Shown here piece by piece: positions 47,765 through 57,360 of a stretch of DNA of 64,000 nt (the first letter of the stretch is position 1; each line of letters opens with the position of its first letter). Source of the stretch: Eleusine coracana subsp. coracana (lineage: Eukaryota > Streptophyta > Magnoliopsida > Poales > Poaceae). Location of the stretch: the NCBI GenBank assembly GCA_032690845.1, contig CM064426.1:73458403-73522402 (forward strand), in the 5' to 3' direction. The notes below the pieces were generated by a model, which made no database searches, had not been told where the DNA came from, and saw nothing but the letters and a program-made list of their open reading frames with translations. The translations under genes were made by a program, and so were the position numbers.

Positions 47765-48262
47765 CATGCCAGAGCCATTGTGGTCCTCACCTTCCTTATC
47801 CTCGTCGTCGTGGCGCCCGCGACCTCCGGCAGCGTGGGTGGTTCCGCGGCCATGAACGAGAACCGCCTTAGGGCGGAGCAGATCTAAAAGCATGCGTTAG
47901 ACATAGTTGCATCTGCCACTGCTCTTGTCGCGGCCTCCGCCTCCATCTTGATCGCGCGCATCACCTCCGCCTCCTCTCCTCCCTCCACCACAACCAAACT
48001 GCCACGCTCCGGGAGCTCAGCGCCGCTGCCGCGTCAATCCACGCCACCATCGCCGAGTCCAATCCGCTCTTCCATCAAGGGCGCCATCTTCGCAGAACGA
48101 GTTGCTTGTGCACAACAATAAGTGTGGCTCCCTTGCCTCCCTCATCGCCACCAAGTCCATCCCCAAGCCGCCCCACTGCCTCGCCGTCTGCCTCACTGTA
48201 GAGCGGATCGCCTACGCCGACCCGGTACCTTCGTTGTCCGCGCTCAAGATCAATTCTGGATG
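47765..48262 (+). pseudogene. Galacturonosyltransferase (GAUT)-like pseudogene, N-terminal part
   Basis: Pieces in different frames recall GAUT proteins of glycosyltransferase family 8, Golgi enzymes of pectin and xylan synthesis. They are a membrane anchor (AIVVLTFLILVVVAPATSG), a stem segment (NENRLRAEQI, stop, KHA), LRELSAAAASIHATIAESNP, and the best piece NELLVHNNKCGSLASLIATK followed by SIPKPPHCLAVCLTVERIAY. The last corresponds to the conserved region before the catalytic domain (LAAKSIPK.LHCL). At least one stop and two frameshifts break it, and the catalytic domain is absent. The GC-rich sequence contrasts with its flanks. The family call is an inference from that one segment. Confidence 0.5.
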
Positions 48263-48742
48263 AAGAAAGTTTGCTGGTGCCATATTTATTTTTTTCTTAA
48301 TGCTAACACCTTATGTAACATGAAGTCGTTTTTTTTCATTGTGTTATAACCTTGGATAACACCATGCAATATCGTATGACATGTTCACCTCTTTTAATAA
48401 AGTGTACAGTAAGTTTCATTTTTTCTGGGACTCGAATCTGGATGGATAAGTTTCACCATAATAAAGACCATAAGCACCTGAGCTACCCATGTTGGAAAAA
48501 TATGAACTCAAGAAAAGAATAATTTGTGAGTTATCCAATCCATGATGACAAATGAAAAGGCGGCCTTTTTTGTTGAATATATTATATATATATCAAAACT
48601 GAACACTTGAAGGACGGAACATATATAGTGGCTAATAAATAATACATATATAGTAGCGATCATGAAAAGAATGCACTTAAATTAATGGCTTTGTTGCAAT
48701 AAAGGGAAAATCTCATATTGTCCATGCCATGCGACACATGGT
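48263..48742. other. 3' flank of the inhibitor gene, AT-rich
   Basis: No gene. Contains ttttaataaag (48392-48402) and an (AT)-rich run at 48580. On the minus strand the first 100-200 bases left of 48743 are probably the 3' UTR of the inhibitor gene. Confidence 0.4.
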
Positions 48743-49282
48743 TTAGATCATTTGGGCTAGTGCCATGCAGTTTTGGGCAATCTGGCTGAGCTCCGTGTTG
48801 AACTTCCCCATGGGGTTGGGGATTCCTCCACTGATGAACGGCCGGTCGCACGATTCGAAGTCCTGGACTGCAAGCTGTAGCATGATGATCGCGGTGCCCT
48901 TGTCCTTGAATGGGATGGCCCGCTGTGCTGCCTTTATCGCGTCCTGGGTGTGCTCGTACATTTTGTCGCAGAACACAAGGTTGGGTATCAGCATAGGCTT
49001 AGCGCGGGACGTCCTGGTGACATGCTTACGCGCCTGAGCCGTTTTCTTTGCAAAGGCGTCCACCTGCATGTTGAGCACGGCGCGGCTGTCGATCACCGGG
49101 TATTTGGATGCATGCCGTCCTGTTGTAGACGTGCACACCTCCGGGAAACGGGCGTGGGCGCAGATGCCGGCGACTTGCGGGTTAACGGGGCCGTCGTGTC
49201 CATTTCCCTTCCCTAACGCCTGCGGGAGAAGGAACGCCACAGCGGCAAGGAGAACGACGAGCCGGCGATGCACTGGACCCAT
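48743..49282 (-). CDS. PMEI / invertase-inhibitor-domain secreted protein, 179 aa
   Basis: A single-exon gene with ATG at 49280-49282 and TAA at 48743-48745. Residues 1-24 (MGPVHRRLVVLLAAVAFLLPQALG) form a clear signal peptide. The mature part shows the four-helix-bundle pattern of the plant PMEI/C-VIF family. Cys41 and Cys50 (ICAHARFPEVC) would form the first disulfide and Cys105 and Cys145 (VFCDKMYEH, DFESCDRPF) the second; a fifth Cys lies at 172 near the end (QNCMALAQMI). Family members block pectin methylesterases in the wall or acid invertases in the apoplast or vacuole; sequence alone does not decide between these targets. The length is normal. The segment 78-97 is unusually Lys/Arg-rich (AKKTAQARKHVTRTSRAKPM). 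A TATA-like sequence lies about 45 bp upstream. Confidence 0.9.
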   Translation of the reverse strand: MGPVHRRLVVLLAAVAFLLPQALGKGNGHDGPVNPQVAGICAHARFPEVCTSTTGRHASKYPVIDSRAVLNMQVDAFAKKTAQARKHVTRTSRAKPMLIPNLVFCDKMYEHTQDAIKAAQRAIPFKDKGTAIIMLQLAVQDFESCDRPFISGGIPNPMGKFNTELSQIAQNCMALAQMI

Positions 49283-49322
49283 AGTTTATTCTGCTCTGCT
49301 ATAGGTGGCACTGCCGGTGGGC

Positions 49323-49334
49323 TATCTATATAAT
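49323..49334 (-). promoter_or_regulatory. TATA box of the inhibitor gene
   Basis: The minus strand reads ATTATATAGATAG about 45 bp before the ATG at 49282. This would imply a very short leader, which is plausible but unproven. Confidence 0.5.
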
Positions 49335-50066
49335 ATGGAGCAGCGCGAGAATACAGAGACAGGTTAACCTGGGGGGGCTGGTAGTGGTGGGTGGGGGGGC
49401 TCATATACCTCCTGGGCTTCTTGGCCCCGCGAGAATGCTGGTTGGCCTCTTCCGTTCCAGACGATATGGTCCATTCCTTTTTTTAACCTCTACAAGTAGT
49501 AACCACACAAGCAATTATAGAACAACCAAGTTTAGAAAGAACTGCAATTACAATTGGCTTGAATGGAATCAAATGGACAAAAACAATGATGCATATTTAT
49601 TCCTTGATAATTAAGCTATCACATGAATACGATAATTAAGCTGAGAGAATTAAAATACCTTTTACACAAGAAAACAATACAGCTATAGTAAGTTCTAATG
49701 CTTCCATGTGCAATCATTAATAGGGCACCTAACCACCCATAAATACTTCCATATATATTACATAAAGACATCAAAGGTTGTTGGTTCCACCACAACGAAC
49801 ATAACCAACTGAGCTAGGCTTAGTATGACCAAGCAAAATAAGAAACGATTACTCTAGGAGAAAAAACACTTGACCCCACGACCTGGTGCCTATGAGCGAG
49901 AGACCTTCTTTACATAGCGTTAACATCGTATCATACTCGTGTCTAAGTAGAAAATATCAATGTTTTTAGCAGTTGAGAATTGCAGTAGACAACAATAGTA
50001 TTTATCTTCAATTAATAAAGTAATTAGACCTTTTAGTCAAAAACACCACTCGTCGTAGTTCATTGA
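49335..50066. other. Upstream flank of the inhibitor gene, no gene seen
   Basis: G-rich run ggtgggtgggggggctc at 49387-49403, then AT-rich DNA. No repeat family recognised. Confidence 0.4.
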
Positions 50067-50487
50067 TGTTCCGTGTTTATTTCACTTTCATTCACAGAAG
50101 ATTTGCCTCCGTTACGGTTGAGAGGTTGAAGGTGAAGAAATTTGGATCTGGCTATTGGCCTAGACGTTGGAAAAACATGGTAAATACCTATTCATTGACA
50201 CTTGTCCTGTTTTTTTCATTGTTATATGTTCGGTGTTTATTTCACCTTTGAGATGTTGAAGGTGAAGAAATTTGGATCAGCTGGTTATTGGCCTTGACAT
50301 TGAAAAAACATGGTAAATACTTATTCCTTGACACTTGTTGTATTTTCATTGTTATATGTTCGGTGTTTATTTCACTCATAAGAAGAATTGCCGCCATTAC
50401 GGTTCAGAGGTTGAAGGAGAAGAAATTTGGATCTGGTTCTTGGTCTTTGACTTTGAAAAAACATGGTAAGCACTTATTCATTGACTT
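50067..50487. repeat. Three-unit tandem repeat, 129-160 bp units
   Basis: Units start at 50067, 50227 and 50356, each with tgttcggtgtttatttcac (first unit tgttccg), a variable part, aggttgaaggtgaagaaatt, tggatc..., and aaaaaacatggtaa. The middle unit lacks about 30 bp. A frame through each unit gives similar short peptides (ERLKVKKFGSG, QRLKEKKFGSG), but frames are not continuous between units. Every unit ends in catggtaa(a/g), which resembles a splice donor. Confidence 0.85.
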
Positions 50488-51256
50488 CCTCCAACTAAGA
50501 CACAAAAGGAAACAAAATATTTATTGCGGTTGCGCGGTTGTATACTATAATAAGACCCCAAACAAAACATAAAAAAGACAAGAACCAAAATATCAGTGTG
50601 TGCTTTTGCAATGATGAATAATCACAATTCATCACGTACAACAAAAATACTTTTGCTTTCATCGATCCAATCAAAATAGAAAACTTGAAAATTTCTTTAA
50701 GTTTGTTAATAAATAAACTTACTAGTAATTTGTGTTAAAATTTACTAGACAGTGCAAGTAGTGTCGTAGATCGAGGTTGAGGAGCTAGTTATACATGCAT
50801 ATACACGCAACCAGGTACGAGATTGGTACGTAGCCACTATCATATCGGAATAGTACTAGCATTTAGCTGGTCCGGTGATAATCCAGCACATGAATAACTA
50901 GGATGCCTAATTTTAGTGTGCAAGTGTTGCGCAAAGCCGCACAATCCTGGGGACAAACGGTTGCGAAATTAAATCAAGAAGCCACAGCCGTTCCCGGCAA
51001 ACGCTCTTGCGCGCCCGTCTTGAGCGGCCGCTGGCCCATTGCTTATTCCCCCGAAAAGCATCCTCTTTTCCGGGATTACGAGGAGGAGATCGCAGAGGCT
51101 TACAAACCTCTGTTCTTCTCCCTCCTCCTCCCACCTAGCTAGCTTCGTCACGAATCGAGGCGGCCAACATAACCACATGGCTTGATTTCTCCGCACCTAG
51201 CTTGTACACTGGCGGATTAATTAAGCTGTCGTGGTTGATATATCGGTGTGGAGGAC
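50488..51256 (+). promoter_or_regulatory. Upstream region of the receptor kinase gene
   Basis: AT-rich to about 50880, then rising GC content toward the gene. No unambiguous TATA box. A short plus frame at 50903-51142 lacks codon bias and homology and is not called. Confidence 0.4.
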
Positions 51257-53890
51257 ATGGCAGCGAGTCGAGCTACGTTTGTCTCCAGCATCGTTGTCCT
51301 GCTCGGGGTGGTTCTTGTGGTCGCTGAAGCGGACAAGTACACGCCACCAGAGTCCATACTTGTGAACTGCGGCTCGGCGAAAGAGGGCCAAGATGCGGAA
51401 GGGAAGAAATGGCAGAGTGACGAGGGGAGTAAGTGGCTCATTATTGATGGCGGGAAGTCGTCGATAATGGCAGATGCAGAGGTCCAAGATCCGTCGCTGC
51501 CGTCGCCGGTGCCGTACATGTCGGCGCGCGTGTTCACAAAGGAGGCCGTGTACAACTTCTCCGTGGACGCAAAGGACAGGCACTGGGTCCGGCTCCACTT
51601 CTACCCGGCAGCCTACCACGGACTCCCGGCGGAGCAATTCTTCTTCTCCGTGTCTACCTCCACCGGCGCGACGCTGCTCCGCAACTTCAGCGTGTACATC
51701 ACCGCCAAGGCTCTGAGCCAGGCGTACATCATCCGTGAGTTCACGCTGCGGCCGTCCGAGAGCGGCTCGCTGTCGCTCACCTTCACACCGACGGCTATGA
51801 ACAACGCGTCGTACGCTTTCGTGAACGGCATCGAGATCATCTCCATGCCCAACATCTTCGCTGACCCCGCCACGATGGTTGGCTTCGCTGACCAGACCGT
51901 GGACACGGCTGCCGGAAGCATGCAAACAATGTACCGTCTGAACGTGGGCGGTTCATACATCGCCGCGGCAGACGATTCCGGTCTGTCGCGTGAGTGGTAT
52001 GCCGACACGCCGTACGTGTATGGCGCCGCCGTCGGGGTGACCTACCAGGCTGACGACAAGGTTCAGGTCAAGTACCCGAGCCCCGAGGCAGAGTACGCCG
52101 CGCCGGCGAGCCTGTACCTCACCAGCCGGACCATGGGCCCTAATCCAAAGGTGAACCAGAACTACAACCTCACGTGGGTTTTCGAGGTGGACAGCAACTT
52201 CACCTACGTGGTCCGGCTCCACTTCTGCGAGCTGCTCAACACCAAGGTGAACCAGCGGGCGTTCGACATCTACATCAACAACAAGACCGCTGTGGCGGAC
52301 GCTGACGTGATCGGGTGGACGTCGGAGAAGGATGTGCCGGTGTACAAGGATTACGCCACGTTCATGCCCCCCGACAACAACAACAACAACAAGATTCTCT
52401 GGATCGCGCTGCACCCTTCCATGTCCATGAAGCCTGAATTCTACGACGCGATCCTCAACGGTCTGGAGGTGTTCAAGATGAGCGACAGCTCCGGCAACCT
52501 GGCCGGCCCGAACCCTGACCCGTCCAAGATGCTGCTGGATGCAGAGATACTGGGCGTCACGCAGGGGAAGTTCAAGGAGAAAACGAGTCATCTCAAGGCC
52601 GCGGTGATCGGCGGCGCGGCTGGTGGTGCCACGGCTTTCGGGATCGTCGCGGCCATCTGCGTCGTGGCGTACCAGTCCAAGAAGAGGCGGGCACTCGGTA
52701 CCAGCGTCTCGCACTCCTCGGGCTGGCTGCCGGTGTACGGCAACTCCCACACCAACAGCAAGTCGTCCGGTGGCAAGAGTAGTGCGGCGGCGCTGCTCAA
52801 TCCCAACATCACGGCAATGTGCCGGCACTTTTCGTTTCCGGAGATCAAGTCGGCGACCAAGAACTTCGACGAGTCGTTGGTGATTGGCGTGGGCGGCTTC
52901 GGCAAGGTGTACAGGGGCGTCGTGGACGGGGACACCAAGGTGGCCATCAAGCGAAGCAACCCGTCGTCGGAGCAGGGCGTGCTGGAGTTCCAGACGGAGA
53001 TCGAGATGCTCTCCAAGCTCCGGCACAAGCACCTCGTCTCCCTCATCGGCTGCTGCGAGGACGACGGGGAGATGATCCTGGTGTACGACTACATGGCGCA
53101 CGGCACGCTCCGGGAGCACCTGTACAAGAGCGGGAAGCCCCCGCTGTCGTGGCGGCAGCGCCTCGAGATCACCATCGGCGCCGCGCGGGGCCTGCACTAC
53201 CTCCATACCGGCGCCAAGTACACCATCATCCACCGTGACGTCAAGACCACCAACATCCTCGTTGACGACAAATGGGTGGCCAAGGTGTCAGACTTCGGTT
53301 TGTCCAAGACGGGGCCCACGGTCAAGAACCAGACGCACGTCAGCACCATGGTCAAGGGAAGCTTCGGCTACCTCGACCCGGAGTACTTCCGACGGCAGCA
53401 GCTCACGGAGAAATCCGACGTCTACTCCTTCGGCGTCGTGCTCTTCGAGGTGCTCTGCGCGCGACCCGCGCTGAACCCGGGCCTGCCGAGGGAACAGGTC
53501 AGCCTAGCTGACCACGCCCTCAGCTGCCAGAGGAAAGGAGCACTGCAGGACATCATCGACCCGCTATTGAAGGGGAAGATAGCACCGGATTGCCTCAAGA
53601 AGTACTCCGACACGGCGGAGAAGTGCCTGGCCGACCACGGCGCCGACCGTCCGTCAATGGGCGATGTGCTATGGAACCTCGAGTTCGCGTTGCAGATGCA
53701 GGACACCTTTGAGAACGGCGGGAAGCCGCCGGAGGGTGCCGATAGCGCGAGTGCCAGCAGCACAGTGTCTGCGGCAGACAGCATGGCCGCCTCTGCCGCG
53801 GCGCTCGAGCTCATCAGTGAGGACATGGACGAGGAGGACATCGCCAACAGCGTGGTCTTCTCGCAGCTCGTCCACCCAACAGGCCGGTGA
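51257..53890 (+). CDS. CrRLK1L receptor-like kinase, FERONIA-type, 877 aa
   Basis: The ATG at 51257 is chosen because it starts directly at a signal peptide (MAASRATFVSSIVVLLGVVL...AEA); an in-frame GTG 9 bp earlier is not a plant start. TGA is at 53888-53890 and there are no introns, as is usual for this family. The ectodomain holds two malectin-like domains (about residues 26-425; KYTPPESILVNCGS, VRLHFYP, WVFEVDSNFTYVVRLHFCEL) with several N-glycosylation sites. One transmembrane helix lies at about 447-469, followed by a basic stop-transfer (QSKKRR). The kinase has its Gly loop GVGGFGKV (544-551), Lys565 in VAIK, HRD 659-661 and DFG 679-681, so it is an active RD kinase. CCEDDGEMILVYDYMAHGTL closely fits FERONIA/ANXUR-type members. 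These plasma-membrane receptors bind RALF peptides with LLG partners and govern wall integrity, growth, fertilisation and immunity. The Asn run at 376-380 is a small local oddity. Confidence 0.96.
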   Translation: MAASRATFVSSIVVLLGVVLVVAEADKYTPPESILVNCGSAKEGQDAEGKKWQSDEGSKWLIIDGGKSSIMADAEVQDPSLPSPVPYMSARVFTKEAVYNFSVDAKDRHWVRLHFYPAAYHGLPAEQFFFSVSTSTGATLLRNFSVYITAKALSQAYIIREFTLRPSESGSLSLTFTPTAMNNASYAFVNGIEIISMPNIFADPATMVGFADQTVDTAAGSMQTMYRLNVGGSYIAAADDSGLSREWYADTPYVYGAAVGVTYQADDKVQVKYPSPEAEYAAPASLYLTSRTMGPNPKVNQNYNLTWVFEVDSNFTYVVRLHFCELLNTKVNQRAFDIYINNKTAVADADVIGWTSEKDVPVYKDYATFMPPDNNNNNKILWIALHPSMSMKPEFYDAILNGLEVFKMSDSSGNLAGPNPDPSKMLLDAEILGVTQGKFKEKTSHLKAAVIGGAAGGATAFGIVAAICVVAYQSKKRRALGTSVSHSSGWLPVYGNSHTNSKSSGGKSSAAALLNPNITAMCRHFSFPEIKSATKNFDESLVIGVGGFGKVYRGVVDGDTKVAIKRSNPSSEQGVLEFQTEIEMLSKLRHKHLVSLIGCCEDDGEMILVYDYMAHGTLREHLYKSGKPPLSWRQRLEITIGAARGLHYLHTGAKYTIIHRDVKTTNILVDDKWVAKVSDFGLSKTGPTVKNQTHVSTMVKGSFGYLDPEYFRRQQLTEKSDVYSFGVVLFEVLCARPALNPGLPREQVSLADHALSCQRKGALQDIIDPLLKGKIAPDCLKKYSDTAEKCLADHGADRPSMGDVLWNLEFALQMQDTFENGGKPPEGADSASASSTVSAADSMAASAAALELISEDMDEEDIANSVVFSQLVHPTGR

Positions 53891-54163
53891 GGGGTGCATG
53901 CATGTGTACAACCTTATTAGCTTTATTTTTGGGATGGACAGTGTAAGCATCGTGCATGTATTATTCACCCATTATATTGTTGCTCAAATGTACATCTAAA
54001 CAAATATTCGTGCTGCACTGTATGTTGCTTCTTCAGTTAGTTACTATACAAGCAATCAGGGCCACTGAACTTAATTTTACCAGCTTGTTAAAAACATACT
54101 ATCACTTATCTGTAAAATCATATATAGCTTCAAACTTTTTCACTACTAAATGCCTTGTATATA
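53891..54163 (+). other. Probable 3' UTR of the receptor kinase gene
   Basis: T-rich sequence after the stop. No canonical AATAAA is visible within the first 270 bases. Confidence 0.4.
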
Positions 54164-54210
54164 TGTATCTATCATAATTTTTTTTTTTGAGATTTGTATC
54201 TATCATAATT
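54164..54210. mobile_element. Ultrashort poly(T) insertion with 16-bp target duplication
   Basis: tgtatctatcataatt occurs at 54164-54179 and again, perfectly, at 54195-54210. Between them is only tttttttttgagatt (54180-54194). The architecture is the same as at 4221-4270: a T run, then gag plus three bases, inside a 16-bp duplication. It lies about 270 bp after the receptor kinase stop codon, so it may fall in or near its 3' UTR. Confidence 0.7.
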
Positions 54211-55565
54211 AATGATACAGACTCGAGAACATACAGAGACCGTGCACGCTTGAAAATTCTCTGTAATGAAGCTTCTGATTCTCTTGAATAGACCGCCCTC
54301 CGGGCTTTGGTCCAGGTCTGATGAAGATAGTGTTCGACAGCATCCGTTTCTAGGATTATTCTTCGACATCCCCACAGCTGCTGCTCTCTCCACCCCTTGC
54401 AACGCTGCAAGGGCCCCTGTTTCAATCACCGATGCTACCCGGTTGATGTTCCCTGTACCACATATCCCCAGCCTCCAGAACTTGACGCGGAGAGAAAAGA
54501 GCCATCAACATTCAGTTTATAAACATTTGCTGATGGTGGTATCCAGCGTGTGTTTCTTTTGCTTCAGGTACTTTTGGTTTCTTCTTTAGCTTGTCCACAT
54601 CTGTCAAACGATATTCGACAGAGTTGCAGACTTCATTGTGCTCCATCTTCTCTCCCCCGCATTCACTTTATTCCGGGCGGACCACCATCGCTATAAGAAG
54701 ATAATGATTCTGTCCTGTAGATCAGGTTGCAGGGACGAAATTTTCAACAACATTTCTTTGTCGGACTGACAACCAGATAGTTCTGTCCGGATATGATCGA
54801 GGTTTATCACTCGCCAACATTCTTTGCCCTGCTTGCACTTAAAAAAGAGGTTACCGCAATCTTCATCAAGTCTTCAGCACACGGGACATAATGTTTCTGT
54901 TTTGACTCCTCTTTGTTTCAGATTTCAGCGCACCGGTAAACTATTGTGAGCAAAACGCCAAGCAAACAATTGCACCTTCTTTGGTAATTTGCTTTGCCAG
55001 ATTTTATGCCAAGCAAAGGATGCACTATGGGCAGACCCCGTTCCAGATGCTGAGGCGTCATTGCCGAGTTCTTGATCCCTCTGTCGAACTGCTACTTTAT
55101 AAGTTGATTTGACTGAAAAGCGTCTAGCTGAGTCTGCATGCCAAGCACGCCAGTCCTCCTGCTCCTCCCCAATTGGTAACACAAGTATAGTCTCTGCCTC
55201 CTCCTCGCAACAGGTATCTTTAATTACATCTTCATCCCAGCTCCCAGTGATCGGATTAATAAGCTCCTCCACTCTTGTTAACAAGGAAGACCCCCTCCGT
55301 GTTATTGGGCGTCTAGTGTTCCCTTTAGGCAACCATGAACCTATCCATATGTTGATGCTGGTGTCGTTCCCCACTCTCCAAATCAAACCCAGTTTCAACA
55401 AATCTAGCCCAAACAGAATGCTTCTCCATGAGTATGAGATTCCTTTTCTAGGGTGGCACTGGAGCAGATCATTATTTGGATAGTACTGGGCTTTTAGCAC
55501 TTTGGGACACAAGGTTTCATTGGATTTGTTGAAACGGTGAAGGTCCCTATAACCCAGGCCCCATC
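54211..55565 (-). pseudogene. L1-type LINE ORF2 C-terminal remnant
   Basis: Reading leftwards from 55512: HPRKGISYSWRSILFGLDLL, KLGLIWRVGNDTSINIWIG, RFSVKSTYKVAVRQRDQE and KIWQSKLPKKVQLFAWRFAHNSLPVR. This is the segment after the reverse transcriptase with the zinc-binding region of plant LINE ORF2 proteins. After a stop, decayed frames continue with CPVC, LDEDCGNLFFKCKQGKECW and, near 54270-54430, pieces of an RNase H domain (LEAGD, GVERAAAVGMS, LDQSPEGGLFKRIRSFI). The reverse transcriptase itself is missing and frameshifts are numerous, so it is dead. Such LINE tails are common near grass genes. Confidence 0.8.
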
Positions 55566-57360
55566 CTTGTTTGTGCGGGTCAAAATTGGCAAATGGGTAT
55601 AAGAAAACTAAATGTAACTTGTAGGTGTTAAACTAAAACAGAAGTATTTATGGGTAGGTATATGAAAAACACCCTAAATATAAGTGGATATTTACAATTT
55701 TCTCTTTTTTTTTCAAGCGGCATGACTTCACTCTGAATTTTCGATCTTGCCCCTACATGATGGACAGCCGGATGATTTTCGGTACCTTTAGTATCTGGTA
55801 CCTTTTGGAGCATTGGAAAAAAACTATTAACAAAATGTGTACACTGTGCATGCCCACCCAGAATCATGACCACTTTTTTCCCACCTTGCAAAAGATCTTT
55901 TTGTAGATTAGTAAATATGAAAAATAAATAGGTGTCCACTAAGTTTGTCCATACATGGATGTGGCTCATATGTGTTAACAGTCAATGTTGGAAGTCATAC
56001 AGGAGCCATATTAGCTGGCCTTATTTTAACAGAACTAATTTAATGTCCGTCTGTTGCTCCTATGCGTTAACAGTCATAGCATGAGAAAACAACATTACAC
56101 ATATCTCAACCTATGAGAATATTTATAACTGTATAAAATAAAAGGCTTCATAAAGTGTAAAATATAGCTCCTACTAGTATTTATAACACTAATGTAGTTC
56201 TTTGTGGGGTATGTGAGAGTACTACAATATGTTCTTGCTGCTTGATAGAAAAATGTGATCCTATCTCAACAGTGATATCAACCCAATTTGTTCAACTAGC
56301 GAACAATCAGTATAAAAACATGGCAACACATGGGACCAAAACTATTACATTAGTTGGACAAACCAATTATACCTGCAGCATTTTTCATCCTCTATATATA
56401 GTTGTGATGGCAATAGTGGAAACAGTAATTCGAGCATCATAGCAGTCAAGAACTAGAGTTAAAAAATAACAGAATAGCTGTCCATAACATAACCTGTCGT
56501 ATGTAACATCTATAAATACTGAACATTATATAATATTTGACTCTGATCAGCGACGACAACTTGTACATTTTAAGTAGTGGGACAAAACCACATGGGAACT
56601 TATAGTCAGCATCTCATAGTTCTTGAACATAGCTGTCCTCATTCCTCAACAACCCCCCAAGTCTCATTTCCAAGATGCCATAATGCTTTCCATCAATCAA
56701 TTCATCAGAACATGTATTTTCAATCTTCATTTCTGTTGGAGCTGTGCTGCTTTGCTTTCAAATATTCAGTTTCTCATATTCAGATGCAGAAAACCAAGCA
56801 TGGGAATTTAAGCAAGAATTGTTTGCTGGCTGGTCGTTTTCAGAAGCAACGGAAATGTGCTCCGTTGGGGCTACCATGAAGAAGAGGACGGTGGCTTGAC
56901 TGCATTAATGGCACGATTTTATCAAGGCTGATCCAAACCGTTGCTTTACAATCTGCTGTTGTAGTGGTAGACTGGTAAACAGAGCAATAAATGAAGTAGG
57001 CAGTGCTAAAATAGCAATGCAGTGGAAAATAACAGTATGTTTAGCAAACCGCTTCGCTAGCTGATAGTGGTATTTTTATTTGAGCACTTTTACCTCAGCA
57101 GTTCTGTATGTTCTTAGAACTTATTACTTTAAAGAATGTCAGACTACTCTAAATCAATAAATCTTTACAACTTATTAATTGAGGTAAAGTCGTCTAGACC
57201 ATTTTTTTCATGTTCAGACATATTCGTAACATTATCTTATTTAGTATGTATCCTACAATAATTCATAAATCAGTTTGAGCCTTTTTGAACTATTTTCTAA
57301 TCCTTTATTGAATTGGACTCTGATTTGAAATTGATATTTCATACTAACAATAATTAATCA
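55566..57360. other. Intergenic DNA, no gene recognised
   Basis: AT-rich. A plus frame of 100 codons at 56577-56879 shows no coding bias or known motif. 56440-56960 looks more unique than its surroundings and could be a gene fragment, but nothing supports a product. Confidence 0.4.

Noticed and set aside
50903..51142. 79-codon frame before the receptor kinase
   Set aside because: No motif, and it overlaps the probable promoter and leader.
51248..51256. Upstream GTG as start of the receptor kinase
   Set aside because: Plants start at ATG; the in-frame ATG at 51257 begins directly with the signal peptide.
51953..53233. 426-codon antisense frame in the receptor kinase
   Set aside because: Mirror of a GC3-rich gene; no domain, and the sense strand is clearly coding.
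56577..56879. 100-codon plus frame
   Set aside because: AT-rich, low-quality start and no coding signature.
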